Shown here piece after piece: positions 1-9,141 of a stretch of 64,000 nucleotides of DNA. Source of the stretch: Streptomyces sp. SDr-06. Lineage in GTDB: Bacteria > Actinomycetota > Actinomycetes > Streptomycetales > Streptomycetaceae. The notes under the pieces are model-generated. The model was not told the DNA's origin and did no database searches. It worked only from the letters and a program-made list of their open reading frames with translations. The stretch is from the NCBI RefSeq assembly GCF_003324565.1, contig NZ_QOLA01000005.1, positions 310,001-374,000 of the forward strand, written 5' to 3'. The translations under genes and the position numbers were made by a program. Position 1 is the first letter of the stretch. Each line of letters opens with the position of its first letter.

Positions 1-235
1 CACTGCACCCTGAAGCGATCATGCAGCTGGGGCTCACAATGCCGGGGACGCTGCCCGTATGCGAGCCACTGGTAACTGCTCCAGGAAACTTACGTAAGGG
101 CCCATCGCGTGAGAACGACCAAGCCAATACGCATAACAAACCAGAAGAATACCCGGGCGCCCCCGAGCGGGTCAAAACGGCCCGGGGGCATCCTGGCCGC
201 TTCCGGCCCTATCGGGGTCTGAGCTGGGCAAACGC
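1..235. other. gene-free left edge
   Basis: I see no convincing coding frame here. The stretch lies downstream of the minus-strand ABC-F gene. It contains small GC-rich inverted repeats, for example GGCC-GCTTCC-GGCC near 193-207, that could end that transcript, but none has a clear T-run. Confidence 0.4.
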
Positions 236-1858
236 CTAGCGCGCACGCTCCACGCGGCGCTCGTCCCACACCGGCTCCGGCGTCTCACGCACCACCCCGT
301 CCGAACCGAAGACCAGATAGCGGTCGAACGACTTCGAGAACCAGCGGTCGTGGGTGACCGCGAGCACCGTGCCGTCGTACGACTCCAGACCGTCCTGCAA
401 TGCCTCCGCCGACTCCAGGTCGAGGTTGTCCGTCGGCTCGTCGAGCAGCAGCGCCGTGGTGCCGGCCAGCTCCAGGAGCAGGATCTGGAAGCGGGCCTGC
501 TGGCCGCCCGACAGCTTCTCGAAGGGCTGGTCCCCCTGCCGCTCCAGCTCGTAGCGGCGCAGCACCCCCATCGCCGCCCCGCGGTCCTTGGCGTGCTCGC
601 TCCACAGGATGTCGACGAGCGTGCGCCCGAGCAGCTCGGGGTGGGCGTGGGTCTGCGCGAAGTGCCCGGGAACGACACGCGCCCCCAGCTTCCAGTTCCC
701 GGTGTACGCCACCGACGGGTCCCCCGCCAGCAGCCGCAGGAAGTGCGACTTCCCGGAGCCGTTGGAGCCGAGGACCGCGACCCGCTCGCCGTAGAAGACC
801 TCCAGCGAGAACGGCTTCATCAGCCCGGTGAGCTCAAGGTTCTCGCAGGTCAGAGCGCGCACCCCGGTACGGCCGCCGCGCAGCCGCATGGTGATCTCCT
901 GCTCGCGCGGCGGCTCCGGCGGCGGGCCCGCCTCCTCGAACCGCTTGAAGCGGGTCTGCATCGCGTGGTAGCGCGACGCCATGTCCGGGCTGCTCGCCGC
1001 CTGGTTGCGCAGCCGCAGCACCAGCGCCTTCAGCCGCGCGTGCTCCTCGTCCCAGCGCCGCTTGAGCTCCTCGAACCGCGCGAACCGCTCCCGGCGGGCG
1101 TCATGGTAGGTGGAGAACCCGCCGCCGTGCACCCACACGTCCGTCCCCGCCGGGCTCGGCTCCAGGCTCACGATCCGCTCGGCGGCCCGCGAGAGCAGCT
1201 CCCGGTCGTGCGAGACGAACAGGACGGTCTTGCGGGTCTCGCGCAGCCGCTCCTCCAGCCAGCGCTTGCCCGGCACGTCCAGATAGTTGTCCGGCTCGTC
1301 CAGGAGCAGCACCTCGTCGGGCCCGCGCAGCAGCGCCTCGAGGACCAGGCGCTTCTGCTCGCCCCCGCTGAGCGTGCGCACCTCGCGGAACTGGGCCTTG
1401 TCGTACGGCATGCCGAGCGCGGCCATCGTGCACATGTCCCAGACCGTCTCGGCCTCGTAGCCGTGCGCCTCGGCCCAGTCGCTGAGCGCCTGCGCGTACT
1501 TCATCTGCGCGGCCTCGTCGTCCACCGTCATGATCAGGTGCTCGGCCGCGTCCACCTCGGCCGCCGCCTTCCTGATCCGCGGCTGCGCGACGGAGACCAG
1601 CAGGTCGCGCACGGTCCGCTCGTCGCGCACCGAACCGACGAACTGCGGCATCACCCCGAGCCCGCCGCTCACCGACACCGAGCCGCCATGCGGCTGGAGC
1701 TCACCGGAGATCATGCGAAGGAGCGTCGTCTTTCCGGCCCCGTTGGCGCCGACCAGGGCCACCACCGAGCCCTCCGCCACCCGGAACGAAGCGTCGCCGA
1801 GCAGCACCCGCCCGTCCGGCAGGTAGTACTCCAGGTGTGCAGCCTCAAGATGTCCCAT
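236..1858 (-). CDS. ABC-F family ATP-binding cassette protein
   Basis: A 540-residue protein with two ABC ATPase domains in one chain and no membrane segment, the ABC-F layout. The first Walker A (GANGAGKTT) is at about residues 37-45, with signature LSGGEQKR and Walker B LLLDEPDNYLD. The second half has GSNGSGKS, LSGGQQAR and LLLDEPTDNLD. Both cassettes look catalytically intact. Between them is a charged helical linker rich in Arg and Glu, as expected for the ribosome-probing linker of this family. ABC-F proteins act on the ribosome, as translation factors or in antibiotic resistance; the subtype cannot be told from sequence alone. It is divergent from the gene at 1915, with 56 bases between them. 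The ATG start is preceded by little room, so the start is fairly secure. Confidence 0.9.
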   Translation of the reverse strand: MGHLEAAHLEYYLPDGRVLLGDASFRVAEGSVVALVGANGAGKTTLLRMISGELQPHGGSVSVSGGLGVMPQFVGSVRDERTVRDLLVSVAQPRIRKAAAEVDAAEHLIMTVDDEAAQMKYAQALSDWAEAHGYEAETVWDMCTMAALGMPYDKAQFREVRTLSGGEQKRLVLEALLRGPDEVLLLDEPDNYLDVPGKRWLEERLRETRKTVLFVSHDRELLSRAAERIVSLEPSPAGTDVWVHGGGFSTYHDARRERFARFEELKRRWDEEHARLKALVLRLRNQAASSPDMASRYHAMQTRFKRFEEAGPPPEPPREQEITMRLRGGRTGVRALTCENLELTGLMKPFSLEVFYGERVAVLGSNGSGKSHFLRLLAGDPSVAYTGNWKLGARVVPGHFAQTHAHPELLGRTLVDILWSEHAKDRGAAMGVLRRYELERQGDQPFEKLSGGQQARFQILLLELAGTTALLLDEPTDNLDLESAEALQDGLESYDGTVLAVTHDRWFSKSFDRYLVFGSDGVVRETPEPVWDERRVERAR

Positions 1859-1914
1859 GGGCGGATTGTCACCCAGGCCGTGCCCCCCTGAACAATCGAA
1901 TTAGGATGCGCGGC

Positions 1915-2757
1915 ATGAGCTTTGGGCATGGGGGACCCGGGTGGGGCCCGGGGGATCAGCAGACACCCGACTGGGCGGCGCTCGCCGACCAGTCGGCCGC
2001 GCGCAGCAGACGCAGGAAATGGCTGTTCCTGGGGGGCGGCGCGGTGGCGACGGCGGCGGTCGTCGCGGTCGTGGCCACCGTGATCGTCAACGCGGGCTCC
2101 TCGGACGACGGCAAGTCCGCCGACCAGTTGCCCTCTCCCCAGGCGCTGCCCAGCAGCAGCGCGCGGCCGCAGCCGTCGTTCTCCCAGGTGGCCCCGCCGC
2201 CCCCGCCCAACCCGTACGACTACGTCTCCAGCGCGAAGAAGGACACGGCCCCGCTCGGCGCCGACACCCTCTTCCCCGGCAAGAGCCTGACGCTGGGCAG
2301 CGGCGTCTACGCCAAGGGCCCCACCGACCAGGTCACCGACTGCTCCTCGGTCACCCAGGGCTCGCTCGGCTCGGCCCTGAGCGGCAACGGCTGCCGCCAG
2401 GTCATCCGGGCCACCTTCACCAAGGACGGGATCGCGGTCACGGTGGGGGTCGCCGTCTTCGACACCGACACCGCGGCGAAGAAGGCGAAGGACCAGGCCT
2501 CCGGCGGCATCGCCTCGCTGTCCGGCGCGGGCGTGGACACCTTCTGCCGGGGCGGCTCGGTCTGCCGCAGCACCACCAACTCCTATGGCCGCTACGCCTA
2601 CTTCACGACCGGCGGCTTCGCCAACGGCAAGAACGTGACCAAGGGCGACGGAGCCGTCTTCTCGGCGGGCGACGACCTCGCCAAGTTCACCTTCGACCAG
2701 ATCGTCGCCCGCGGCCGCAACCAGGCCTCAGCAGCAGCCGCCCGGCCCGCCGGCTGA
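1915..2757 (+). CDS. membrane-anchored hypothetical protein
   Basis: A 280-residue protein of unknown function. A Gly/Pro-rich N-terminus and an Arg-rich stretch (about residues 30-35) precede one transmembrane helix (about 37-59). Next come a Ser/Pro-rich linker and an outer domain of roughly 180 residues with four cysteines that could form disulfides (DCSSV, GNGCRQ, FCRGG, VCRST). The topology predicts a short cytoplasmic tail and an exported C-terminus. I chose the ATG at 1915 because AGGA lies just upstream; an in-frame ATG at 1906 is a weaker choice. Its 3' end overlaps the convergent truA gene by 30 bases. Confidence 0.75.
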   Translation: MSFGHGGPGWGPGDQQTPDWAALADQSAARSRRRKWLFLGGGAVATAAVVAVVATVIVNAGSSDDGKSADQLPSPQALPSSSARPQPSFSQVAPPPPPNPYDYVSSAKKDTAPLGADTLFPGKSLTLGSGVYAKGPTDQVTDCSSVTQGSLGSALSGNGCRQVIRATFTKDGIAVTVGVAVFDTDTAAKKAKDQASGGIASLSGAGVDTFCRGGSVCRSTTNSYGRYAYFTTGGFANGKNVTKGDGAVFSAGDDLAKFTFDQIVARGRNQASAAAARPAG

Positions 2758-3600
2758 ACTCCCGGGCAGCGTCCGCATGTTGCGCGCCTCCTTGCTGCGC
2801 GCGGCCAGCAACTCGTCGGCGGGGTAACCGACTTCCTCCAGGGTGAGGCCGTGCGGCTTCACCACGTGCACGGAGGAGTCGCGCACCGCCGCCGCGAGCA
2901 CCTTCCCGGGCCACTCCGGGCCCCGGTGCCCGTCGCCCACGTGCAGCAGCGCCCCGACCAGTGAGCGCACCATGTTGTGGCAGAAGGCGTCCGCGCGCAC
3001 GGTCGCGGTGACGATCCCGTCGTCGCCGCGCACCCAGGACAGTTCCTGGAGCGTGCGGATGGTGGTGGCGCCCTCGCGCTTCTTGCAGTACGCCGCGAAG
3101 TCGTGCTCGCCGAGCAGGGCGGCGGAGGCCGCGTTCATGGCCTCGACGTCCAACTCCCAGTCGTGCCACAGCACATGACCGCGCAACAGCGGGTCCACAC
3201 CGCCCACATGGTCGGTCACCCGGTACGCGTACCGCCGCCAGATCGCCGAGAACCGCGCGTTGAAGCCGCTCGGGGCCTCCTCGATCCGCCAGATCCGCAC
3301 GTCGTGCGGCAGCCGCCCGGCCATGCGCCGCAGCAGCTTCTCGCGGTGCTCGGCCCACACCGCCTCGGGCAGGTCGACGTGCGCGACCTGACCGCGCGCG
3401 TGCACCCCGGCGTCCGTGCGCCCGGCGACCGTCAGGTCGAAGTTCACGTCCGACCGCGTCACCGTGCGCAGCGCGTCCTCGATCTCGCCCTGCACCGTCC
3501 GGCGCCCCAGCGGCTGCCGGGCCCAGCCGGAGAAGTCCTTGCCGTCGTACGACAGATCGAGCCGCACCCGGACGAGGCCGGGCTCCACCTCATCACTCAC
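2728..3600 (-). CDS. truA: tRNA pseudouridine synthase A
   Basis: A 290-residue cytoplasmic enzyme that converts uridines 38-40 of the tRNA anticodon stem to pseudouridine. The family signature [10 protein letters not shown] is at about residues 59-68, with the catalytic aspartate at about 63. The N-terminal [17 protein letters not shown] segment is also typical. Translation starts at a GTG. It is the last gene of the alpha-operon group, 85 bases after rplQ, but a strong hairpin lies in that gap, so part of its transcription may be independent. The C-terminus ends in a short Gly-rich tail. truA following rplQ is a common actinobacterial arrangement. Confidence 0.97.
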   Translation of the reverse strand: MSDEVEPGLVRVRLDLSYDGKDFSGWARQPLGRRTVQGEIEDALRTVTRSDVNFDLTVAGRTDAGVHARGQVAHVDLPEAVWAEHREKLLRRMAGRLPHDVRIWRIEEAPSGFNARFSAIWRRYAYRVTDHVGGVDPLLRGHVLWHDWELDVEAMNAASAALLGEHDFAAYCKKREGATTIRTLQELSWVRGDDGIVTATVRADAFCHNMVRSLVGALLHVGDGHRGPEWPGKVLAAAVRDSSVHVVKPHGLTLEEVGYPADELLAARSKEARNMRTLPGSSAGGPGGCC

Positions 3601-3632
3601 GTAACAGATCCTCTCAAAGCATCCACACAGCA

Positions 3633-3668
3633 GAACGGGCCCGCCCCCCGAAGGGAACGGGCCCGTTC
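3633..3668 (-). terminator. hairpin between rplQ and truA
   Basis: A perfect 11-bp inverted repeat, GAACGGGCCCG / CGGGCCCGTTC, with a 14-base loop directly downstream of rplQ. It has no long T-run, as is usual for terminators in high-G+C actinobacteria. It probably ends or weakens transcription from the alpha operon before truA. Confidence 0.65.
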
Positions 3669-3685
3669 ACCAGCCTTCAGAACGC

Positions 3686-4174
3686 TTACGCGTCCTTCGC
3701 CTCGTCGGCCGGCTTGGCGTCCTCGACGACCTCGGCCTCAGCAGCCTTGGCGTCGGACTCCTTGACGGCGCGCACGGTGGCGGCCTCGGCCTCGGCGACG
3801 GTCGCCTTCTTGGCGATCTCGCCCTCGACCAGCTCGATCACGGCCATCGGAGCGTTGTCACCACGGCGGTTGCCGATCTTGGTGATACGGGTGTAGCCAC
3901 CCGGACGCTCCTCGTAGCGGGGCGCGATCTCGGTGAAGAGGGTGTGGACGATGCCCTTGTCGGTGATCGTCTGCAGCACCAGGCGACGGTTGTGGATGTC
4001 GCCCTTCTTCGCCTTGGTGATCAGGCGCTCGGCGACCGGACGCAGGCGGCGGGCCTTGGCCTCGGTCGTCGTGATGCGGCCGTGCTCGAAGAGCGACTTC
4101 GCCAGGTTGGCGAGGAGCAGCTTCTCGTGCGCGGCGCCGCCGCCGAGACGAGCACCCTTTGCGGGACGCGGCAT
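3686..4174 (-). CDS. rplQ: 50S ribosomal protein L17
   Basis: A 162-residue L17. The conserved core is residues 1-120, with an N-terminus [13 protein letters not shown] followed by [21 protein letters not shown]-terminal Ala/Glu/Asp/Lys-rich tail of about 40 residues is typical of streptomycetes and longer than the roughly 120-residue form in most bacteria. L17 binds near the peptide exit tunnel on the 50S subunit. The gene follows rpoA with a 182-base gap that contains a dispersed Streptomyces repeat. Confidence 0.98.
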   Translation of the reverse strand: MPRPAKGARLGGGAAHEKLLLANLAKSLFEHGRITTTEAKARRLRPVAERLITKAKKGDIHNRRLVLQTITDKGIVHTLFTEIAPRYEERPGGYTRITKIGNRRGDNAPMAVIELVEGEIAKKATVAEAEAATVRAVKESDAKAAEAEVVEDAKPADEAKDA

Positions 4175-4286
4175 GGTGTTTCTCCTTGATGTCTGCCCCG
4201 GCCGTATCAGGTACCGGGGTCAGTGTCCGAGCAGGGCGGTCGCCCGTCGGAGATCCGGGAGCTGCCCCGAAGGGGCGCTTCCGGAA

Positions 4287-4307
4287 GGGGCGCGGGGAAC
4301 TGCGCGA
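4287..4307 (+). repeat. dispersed GCGCGGGGAACTGCGCG element, copy 1
   Basis: A 21-base element in the rpoA-rplQ gap. Exact copies occur at 8250-8270 (opposite strand) and 61833-61853, with a one-mismatch copy at 61920-61940. The sequence is imperfectly palindromic (CGCG...CGCG). All copies are intergenic. Confidence 0.8.
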
Positions 4308-4356
4308 TCAAGCACAGAGCACCCGCACCCAAGAACGGACCGGATGGCCCGAGCTC

Positions 4357-5379
4357 TTAGTACTGCTCGGTCTCCACGAACCCGGCATCCGCGTCGTCGT
4401 CCGCGCCGAACGCATCGGCCGCGGCGGTCGGGTCGAAGCCGGGAGGCGAGTCCTTCAGGGCGAGGCCCATACCGGCCAGCTTCGCCTTGACCTCGTCGAT
4501 CGACTTCGCACCGAAGTTGCGGATGTCGAGCAGGTCGGCCTCGGAGCGCGCCACGAGCTCACCCACGGAGTGGATGCCCTCACGCTTGAGGCAGTTGTAC
4601 GACCGAACGGTGAGCTCAAGCTCCTCGATCGGCAGCGCCAGGTCGGCAGCGAGGGCGGCGTCCGTGGGGGACGGGCCCATGTCGATGCCCTCGGCGTCGA
4701 TGTTGAGCTCGCGCGCCAGACCGAACAGCTCGACCAGGGTCTTACCGGCCGACGCCATGGCGTCACGGGGACGCATGGCCTGCTTGGTCTCGACGTCGAC
4801 GATCAGCTTGTCGAAGTCGGTGCGCTGCTCGACACGGGTCGCCTCGACCTTGTACGTGACCTTGAGCACCGGGGAGTAGATGGAGTCGACCGGGATGCGG
4901 CCGATCTCCTGGCCCAGCTGCTTGTTCTGCACGGCGGAGACGTAGCCGCGACCGCGCTCGACGGTCAGCTCCATCTCCAGCTTGCCCTTGCCGTTGAGCG
5001 TGGCGAGCACCAGGTCGGGGTTGTGCACCTCGACACCGGCCGGCGGGGCGATGTCAGCAGCGGTGACCAGGCCGGGACCCTGCTTGCGCAGGTACATCAC
5101 GACCGGCTCGTCGTGCTCCGAGGAGACGACCAGCTGCTTGATGTTCAGGATGAGGTCGGTGACGTCCTCCTTGACGCCCGGCACGGTGGTGAACTCGTGC
5201 AGGACACCGTCGATCCGGATGCTGGTGACAGCGGCACCGGGGATCGAGGAGAGGAGCGTACGACGCAGGGAGTTGCCGAGCGTGTAGCCGAAGCCGGGCT
5301 CCAGGGGCTCGATGACGAACCGCGAGCGGTACTCGTCAACGACCTCTTCGGTCAGCGAAGGGCGCTGAGCGATAAGCAT
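4357..5379 (-). CDS. rpoA: RNA polymerase alpha subunit
   Basis: A 340-residue alpha subunit. The N-terminal assembly domain (about 1-230) contains the [20 protein letters not shown] dimerisation motif. The C-terminal alpha-CTD (about 245-310) has [17 protein letters not shown] and [14 protein letters not shown], the surface for UP elements and activators. An acidic tail follows, ending in ETEQY. It forms the dimer on which RpoB and RpoC assemble. The gene lies in the alpha operon after rpsK. The gap to rpsK carries a partial duplication of the rpsK 3' end. Confidence 0.98.
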   Translation of the reverse strand: MLIAQRPSLTEEVVDEYRSRFVIEPLEPGFGYTLGNSLRRTLLSSIPGAAVTSIRIDGVLHEFTTVPGVKEDVTDLILNIKQLVVSSEHDEPVVMYLRKQGPGLVTAADIAPPAGVEVHNPDLVLATLNGKGKLEMELTVERGRGYVSAVQNKQLGQEIGRIPVDSIYSPVLKVTYKVEATRVEQRTDFDKLIVDVETKQAMRPRDAMASAGKTLVELFGLARELNIDAEGIDMGPSPTDAALAADLALPIEELELTVRSYNCLKREGIHSVGELVARSEADLLDIRNFGAKSIDEVKAKLAGMGLALKDSPPGFDPTAAADAFGADDDADAGFVETEQY

Positions 5380-5506
5380 GGGGAGATCCTTCAGTCATGG
5401 GCACCCACTATTTGATGCCCTGCTGGGTACTGCGTACTGCAAGGGTACGGGCGGCACGGCCCGAATGAGCCGTACCGCCCGATCCTTCAAGGCAATCCTC
5501 GAAGCA

Positions 5507-5651
5507 GCCGTGCGTCAGACGCGGCGGCGCTTCGGGGGACGGCAGCCGTACTGCGATGTCCCGGGGGATAACCCCCGGACCCCCAGCCGACTGCCGAGCC
5601 GACACCAGGCCGTGCGTCAGACGCGGCGGCGCTTCGGGGGACGGCAGCCGT
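5507..5651. repeat. 43-bp direct repeat copying the rpsK 3' end, with hairpin
   Basis: The 43 bases at 5609-5651, which hold the last codons and stop of rpsK, recur exactly at 5507-5549 in the rpsK-rpoA gap, 102 bases apart. Between the copies is a perfect hairpin, CCGGGGG-ATAA-CCCCCGG (5561-5578). The downstream copy cannot be translated as part of rpsK, because the rpsK stop precedes it on the minus strand. See findings. Confidence 0.9.
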
Positions 5652-6021
5652 TGTGCGGCGTCGGGGTGACGTCCTGGATCGAGCCGACCTCGAGGCCAGT
5701 GGCCTGGAGGGAGCGGATCGCGGTCTCGCGACCGGAGCCCGGGCCCTTGACGAAGACGTCAACCTTGCGCATGCCGTGCTCCTGCGCGCGGCGGGCGGCC
5801 GACTCGGCGGCCATCTGCGCGGCGAACGGAGTCGACTTGCGGGAGCCCTTGAAGCCGACGTGGCCGGCGGACGCCCAGGAGATCACGTTGCCCGAGGGGT
5901 CCGTGATCGAGACGATGGTGTTGTTGAACGTGCTCTTGATGTGCGCGTGGCCGTGAGCGACGTTCTTCTTTTCCTTGCGGCGCACCTTCTTGGCAGCGCC
6001 CTGACGACCCTTGGGGGGCAT
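5617..6021 (-). CDS. rpsK: 30S ribosomal protein S11
   Basis: A 134-residue S11 of normal length. It has a basic N-terminus ([19 protein letters not shown]), the core segment [17 protein letters not shown], and the conserved C-terminus [14 protein letters not shown]11 lies on the 30S platform next to the mRNA exit. It follows rpsM in the alpha operon. The last 11 codons are part of a duplicated 43-bp segment, but the gene itself is intact. Confidence 0.98.
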   Translation of the reverse strand: MPPKGRQGAAKKVRRKEKKNVAHGHAHIKSTFNNTIVSITDPSGNVISWASAGHVGFKGSRKSTPFAAQMAAESAARRAQEHGMRKVDVFVKGPGSGRETAIRSLQATGLEVGSIQDVTPTPHNGCRPPKRRRV

Positions 6022-6092
6022 GTCTTACTCCAGCTGGAGAGGGGAGGTGATCGGTCCTACAGCGAAGACCGCTGAAAAGCGTCCGCTGTGGA

Positions 6093-6473
6093 CTACTTCT
6101 TGCCCGGCTTCTTCTTACCGGCGATGGCGCGACGCGGGCCCTTGCGGGTACGAGCGTTCGTGCTGGTGCGCTGACCGTGGACCGGCAGACCACGACGGTG
6201 GCGCAGACCCTGGTAGCAGCCGATCTCGACCTTGCGGCGGATGTCGGCGGCAACCTCACGGCGAAGGTCACCCTCGGTGCGGAGGTTGGCGTCCACGTAC
6301 TCGCGGATCTTGACCAGGTCCTCTTCGGCCAGGTCACGAACGCGGGTGTTCGGGTTCACGCCGGTCGAGGCGAGGATCTCCTTGGACCGGGTGCGCCCGA
6401 TACCGAAGACGTAGGTGAGTGCGATCTCCACACGCTTTTCGCGCGGGATGTCAACACCGGAAACGCGTGCCAT
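6093..6473 (-). CDS. rpsM: 30S ribosomal protein S13
   Basis: A 126-residue S13 starting [19 protein letters not shown]. The helix-hairpin region [15 protein letters not shown] and the basic C-terminal tail ending KKPGKK reach the P site. S13 forms bridges B1a/B1b with the 50S head. It lies between rpmJ (about 190 bases upstream) and rpsK (71 bases downstream) in the usual alpha-operon order. Confidence 0.98.
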   Translation of the reverse strand: MARVSGVDIPREKRVEIALTYVFGIGRTRSKEILASTGVNPNTRVRDLAEEDLVKIREYVDANLRTEGDLRREVAADIRRKVEIGCYQGLRHRRGLPVHGQRTSTNARTRKGPRRAIAGKKKPGKK

Positions 6474-6662
6474 TTACTGGCTCCAGTTGTTTTCGGGGGT
6501 CTTCCGCAGCACCGCTCCCGACCGCCGTACTAGGTACGTTTCGGGTCCCCGGCCCCCGCCGGAGGTGTCACCAGCCGGGGAAACCGGCCAGGTGGATGCT
6601 GCGTATGTACGTTTTGCTCGCGTCGCGGGAAGAACTGCGAAGTGCAGGTCGGTCGGCGTGCG

Positions 6663-6776
6663 TCAGCCCTGGCGCTGCTTGTGGCGCAGGTTGTCGCAGA
6701 TGACCATGACCCGGCCGTGACGGCGGATCACCTTGCACTTGTCGCAGATCTTCTTGACGCTCGGCTTGACCTTCAT
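6663..6776 (-). CDS. rpmJ: 50S ribosomal protein L36
   Basis: A 37-residue protein read from the sequence: [17 protein letters not shown], then [10 protein letters not shown] and ending RHKQRQG. It has the zinc-binding residues CDKC, a later Cys and a His, so this is the C+ (zinc-ribbon) form of L36. It lies 59 bases after infA, as in most bacteria. The gene is very short but its sequence is fully diagnostic. Confidence 0.96.
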   Translation of the reverse strand: MKVKPSVKKICDKCKVIRRHGRVMVICDNLRHKQRQG

Positions 6777-6835
6777 GGGATGTCAGGTTCTCCGGGTCAG
6801 TGCCACCACCGCCGGAACGGCGGCGTGGGCAAGAT

Positions 6836-7057
6836 CTACTTGTACCGGTAGACGATCCGGCCACGCGTCAGGTCGTAGGGAGAAAGCTCCACCACGACCC
6901 GGTCATCCGGGAGGATACGGATGTAGTGCATCCGCATCTTGCCGCTGATGTGCGCGAGGACCTTGTGACCGTTCTGGAGTTCCACCTTGAACATGGCGTT
7001 CGGGAGGGACTCGATCACGGTGCCCTCGATTTCGATGGCACCTTGCTTCTTGGCCAC
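6836..7057 (-). CDS. infA: translation initiation factor IF-1
   Basis: A 73-residue OB-fold protein that binds the A site of the 30S subunit during initiation. The sequence starts at a GTG ([18 protein letters not shown] follows the initiator) and contains the canonical [21 protein letters not shown] block (here ILPDD) and the ending [10 protein letters not shown] longer in-frame reading to 7114 has no family support. The AAGGCG upstream of the GTG fits a ribosome-binding site. It heads the infA-rpmJ-rpsM-rpsK-rpoA-rplQ group, 185 bases after map. Confidence 0.97.
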   Translation of the reverse strand: MAKKQGAIEIEGTVIESLPNAMFKVELQNGHKVLAHISGKMRMHYIRILPDDRVVVELSPYDLTRGRIVYRYK

Positions 7058-7242
7058 GCTTCGCCTTTCGAATCGGCTACCTTGATCGACTCCCGCAGCC
7101 GTGTGTGGACACACGGGTACACGAGAGCCGACGCATCAGTCTACGTCAGGGCACTCGAAAAGACGAATCAGATGAGTTTGCCCCAACGCGGAGATCGTTA
7201 CGCCAGGGGGTCCGGCCCCCGGCTCCGCACGGGCGCGGGGCC

Positions 7243-8088
7243 TCAGCCCAGCGGGTCCGGTGCGGTGGTGACGCCGTACTCCGCCAGCTTCGCCTTGCCG
7301 CAGTCCGGCATCGTCAGGACCAGCGGACCGTTCTCGGTCAGGGCCACGGAGTGCTCCCAGTGCGAGGACCAGGAACCGTCCGTCGTGATGACCGTCCAGT
7401 CGTCCTCGAGGACCTCGGTGCGGGGGGTGCCGAGCGAGACCATCGGCTCGATCGCCAGGCAGAAGCCCGGGATCAGCTTCGGGTTGTGGCGGCCCAGCAT
7501 GCGGCGCTTGTCGACGTAGTTCAGCAGGTGCGGGTCCATGTGCATCTCGGACCCGATGCCGTGGCCCCCGTAGTCCTCGACGATGCCGTACTTGCCGGTC
7601 GAGGGGCGCGGCTGGCGGCGGATGTAGGACTCGATCGCGCGCGAGACGTCGATGAGCTTGTTGCCCTTCTTCACCGCGGCGATACCGGCCCACATCGACT
7701 CCTCGGTCACCCGGGAGAGCTCGACCAGCTCGGGCGCGTGCCCGCTGCCCACGAACGCGGTGTACGCGGCGTCGCCGTGCCAGCCGTCGATGATCGCGCC
7801 GGCGTCGATCGAGATGATGTCGCCGTCCTTGAGGACGGTCTTGTCGTCCGGGATGCCGTGCACGACGACCTCGTTGACCGAGGTGCAGATCGTCGCGGGG
7901 AAACCGCCGTACCCCAGGAAGTTCGACTTGGCACCGTGCTCGGCGATCACCTTGCGGGCCACCTCGTCCAGGTCCTTCGTCGTGGACCCGGGCACCGCGG
8001 CCTCGCGGGTGGCGGCGTGGATCGCGGCGACGACCAGCCCCGCCTCGCGCATCTTCGCGATCTGCTCGGGGGTCTTGATCTCCACCAT
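7243..8088 (-). CDS. map: methionine aminopeptidase type I
   Basis: A 281-residue enzyme that removes the initiator methionine. It begins MVEIKTPEQIAKMREAG, as in the family. The metal ligands are visible in order: ISIDAGAIIDGWHGDAA (two Asp), GYGIGSEMHMDP-type GHGIGSEMH, an AIEPM glutamate and a late TDGSWSSHWEHS segment. The start at 8088 is chosen because upstream codons to 8337 lie in repeat-rich, non-conserved DNA. It follows secY and adk in the usual secY-adk-map order, but with a 396-base gap after adk, so it may have its own promoter. Confidence 0.95.
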   Translation of the reverse strand: MVEIKTPEQIAKMREAGLVVAAIHAATREAAVPGSTTKDLDEVARKVIAEHGAKSNFLGYGGFPATICTSVNEVVVHGIPDDKTVLKDGDIISIDAGAIIDGWHGDAAYTAFVGSGHAPELVELSRVTEESMWAGIAAVKKGNKLIDVSRAIESYIRRQPRPSTGKYGIVEDYGGHGIGSEMHMDPHLLNYVDKRRMLGRHNPKLIPGFCLAIEPMVSLGTPRTEVLEDDWTVITTDGSWSSHWEHSVALTENGPLVLTMPDCGKAKLAEYGVTTAPDPLG

Positions 8089-8484
8089 GTGCGGCTCACG
8101 CCTTTCTGGACGGCTACGGGTCACCCCCAACGATAAGGCTTCCCGCCCAAGCCCCGGGGCCTCGGTCTTCGGGTCCGGCCCGTACGTGGCCGACCGTGCG
8201 GCGTCGCGCACCCCCAGCCCGCTCAGGCCCTGCGGACCGTGCTCGCTCCTCGCGCAGTTCCCCGCGCCCCTGGCAGTGCTGGTGCTGGCCAGCATGCGCA
8301 TCCTCAGCCCGTCATGGGGGTCCCCCCTGGCCCTCAAGGCCTTGGGGGAGATTGAGGACGAGCGCCCTTGAGGCGCGAACGGGGGTCCGGGGGCGGAGCC
8401 CCCGGGAACGGCACCCGGAGACGCAGAACGGCCGCGGCACCCCCGCCAGGGGGCACCGCGGCCGCAACCCGCACCGGGCGCGAA
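8089..8484. other. adk-map intergenic region with Streptomyces repeats
   Basis: A 396-base gap without a gene. It contains an inverted copy of the GCGCGGGGAACTGCGCG element (8250-8270), then CCTCAAGGCCTTGGGGGAGATTGAGG-type sequence (about 8331-8358), and a strong hairpin GGTCCGGGGG-CGGAG-CCCCCGGGAAC (about 8385-8411). These elements are common between Streptomyces genes. The hairpin could end the adk transcript. Confidence 0.6.
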
Positions 8485-9141
8485 CTACGCCGCTTCGCGG
8501 CGCAACGCGTCCATCGCCTTCTTGGTGACCTCGTCGACCTTCCCGAGGGCGGAGATGGTGATGACCAGCCCCTGCGCACGGTAGTAGTCGATGATCGGCT
8601 CGGTCTCGCTGTGGTAGACCTCGAGCCGCTTGCGCACGGTGTCCTCGGTGTCGTCACCGCGCTGGTACAGCTCACCGCCGCACTTGTCGCAGACGCCGTC
8701 CTGCTGCGGGGCGTTGTACGCCACGTGGAAGACGTGCGAGCTGTCGTTGCGGCAGATGCGCCGACCGGCGATGCGCTTGACGACCTCGTCCTCGGGGACT
8801 TCCAGGTCGAGCACGGCGTCCAGCTTCACACCGTCGGCCTTGAGCACCTCGTCCAGCGCCTCGGCCTGCACCACATTGCGCGGGAAGCCGTCGAGCAGGA
8901 AGCCGTTCTCGGCGTCCGGCGCTTCCATGCGGTCCTTGGCCATCCCGATGGTGACCTCGTCCGGCACCAGGTTGCCGGCGTCCATGTACGCCTTGGCCTG
9001 CTTGCCGAGGTCCGTGCCCTGGCTGATGTTGGCACGGAAGAGGTCGCCCGTGGAGATGTGCGGGATCGCCAGGTTCTGGGCAAGGAACGCGGCCTGCGTT
9101 CCCTTGCCTGCACCGGGCGGTCCGACGAGGACGATTCGCAT
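8485..9141 (-). CDS. adk: adenylate kinase
   Basis: A 218-residue kinase that interconverts ATP + AMP with 2 ADP. The P-loop [10 protein letters not shown] is at about residues 7-16, followed by ISTGDLFR and the AMP-site segment LLDGFPRN. The long LID domain (about 126-165) contains [10 protein letters not shown] and CDKCGG, so it is the zinc-type LID seen in Gram-positive bacteria. The start codon overlaps the secY stop by one base (TGATG), a sign of translational coupling. Confidence 0.98.
   Translation of the reverse strand: MRIVLVGPPGAGKGTQAAFLAQNLAIPHISTGDLFRANISQGTDLGKQAKAYMDAGNLVPDEVTIGMAKDRMEAPDAENGFLLDGFPRNVVQAEALDEVLKADGVKLDAVLDLEVPEDEVVKRIAGRRICRNDSSHVFHVAYNAPQQDGVCDKCGGELYQRGDDTEDTVRKRLEVYHSETEPIIDYYRAQGLVITISALGKVDEVTKKAMDALRREAA

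Noticed and set aside
8089..8337. N-terminal extension of map
   Set aside because: The extra sequence lies in dispersed intergenic repeats, while the conserved protein starts at MVEIKTPEQ.
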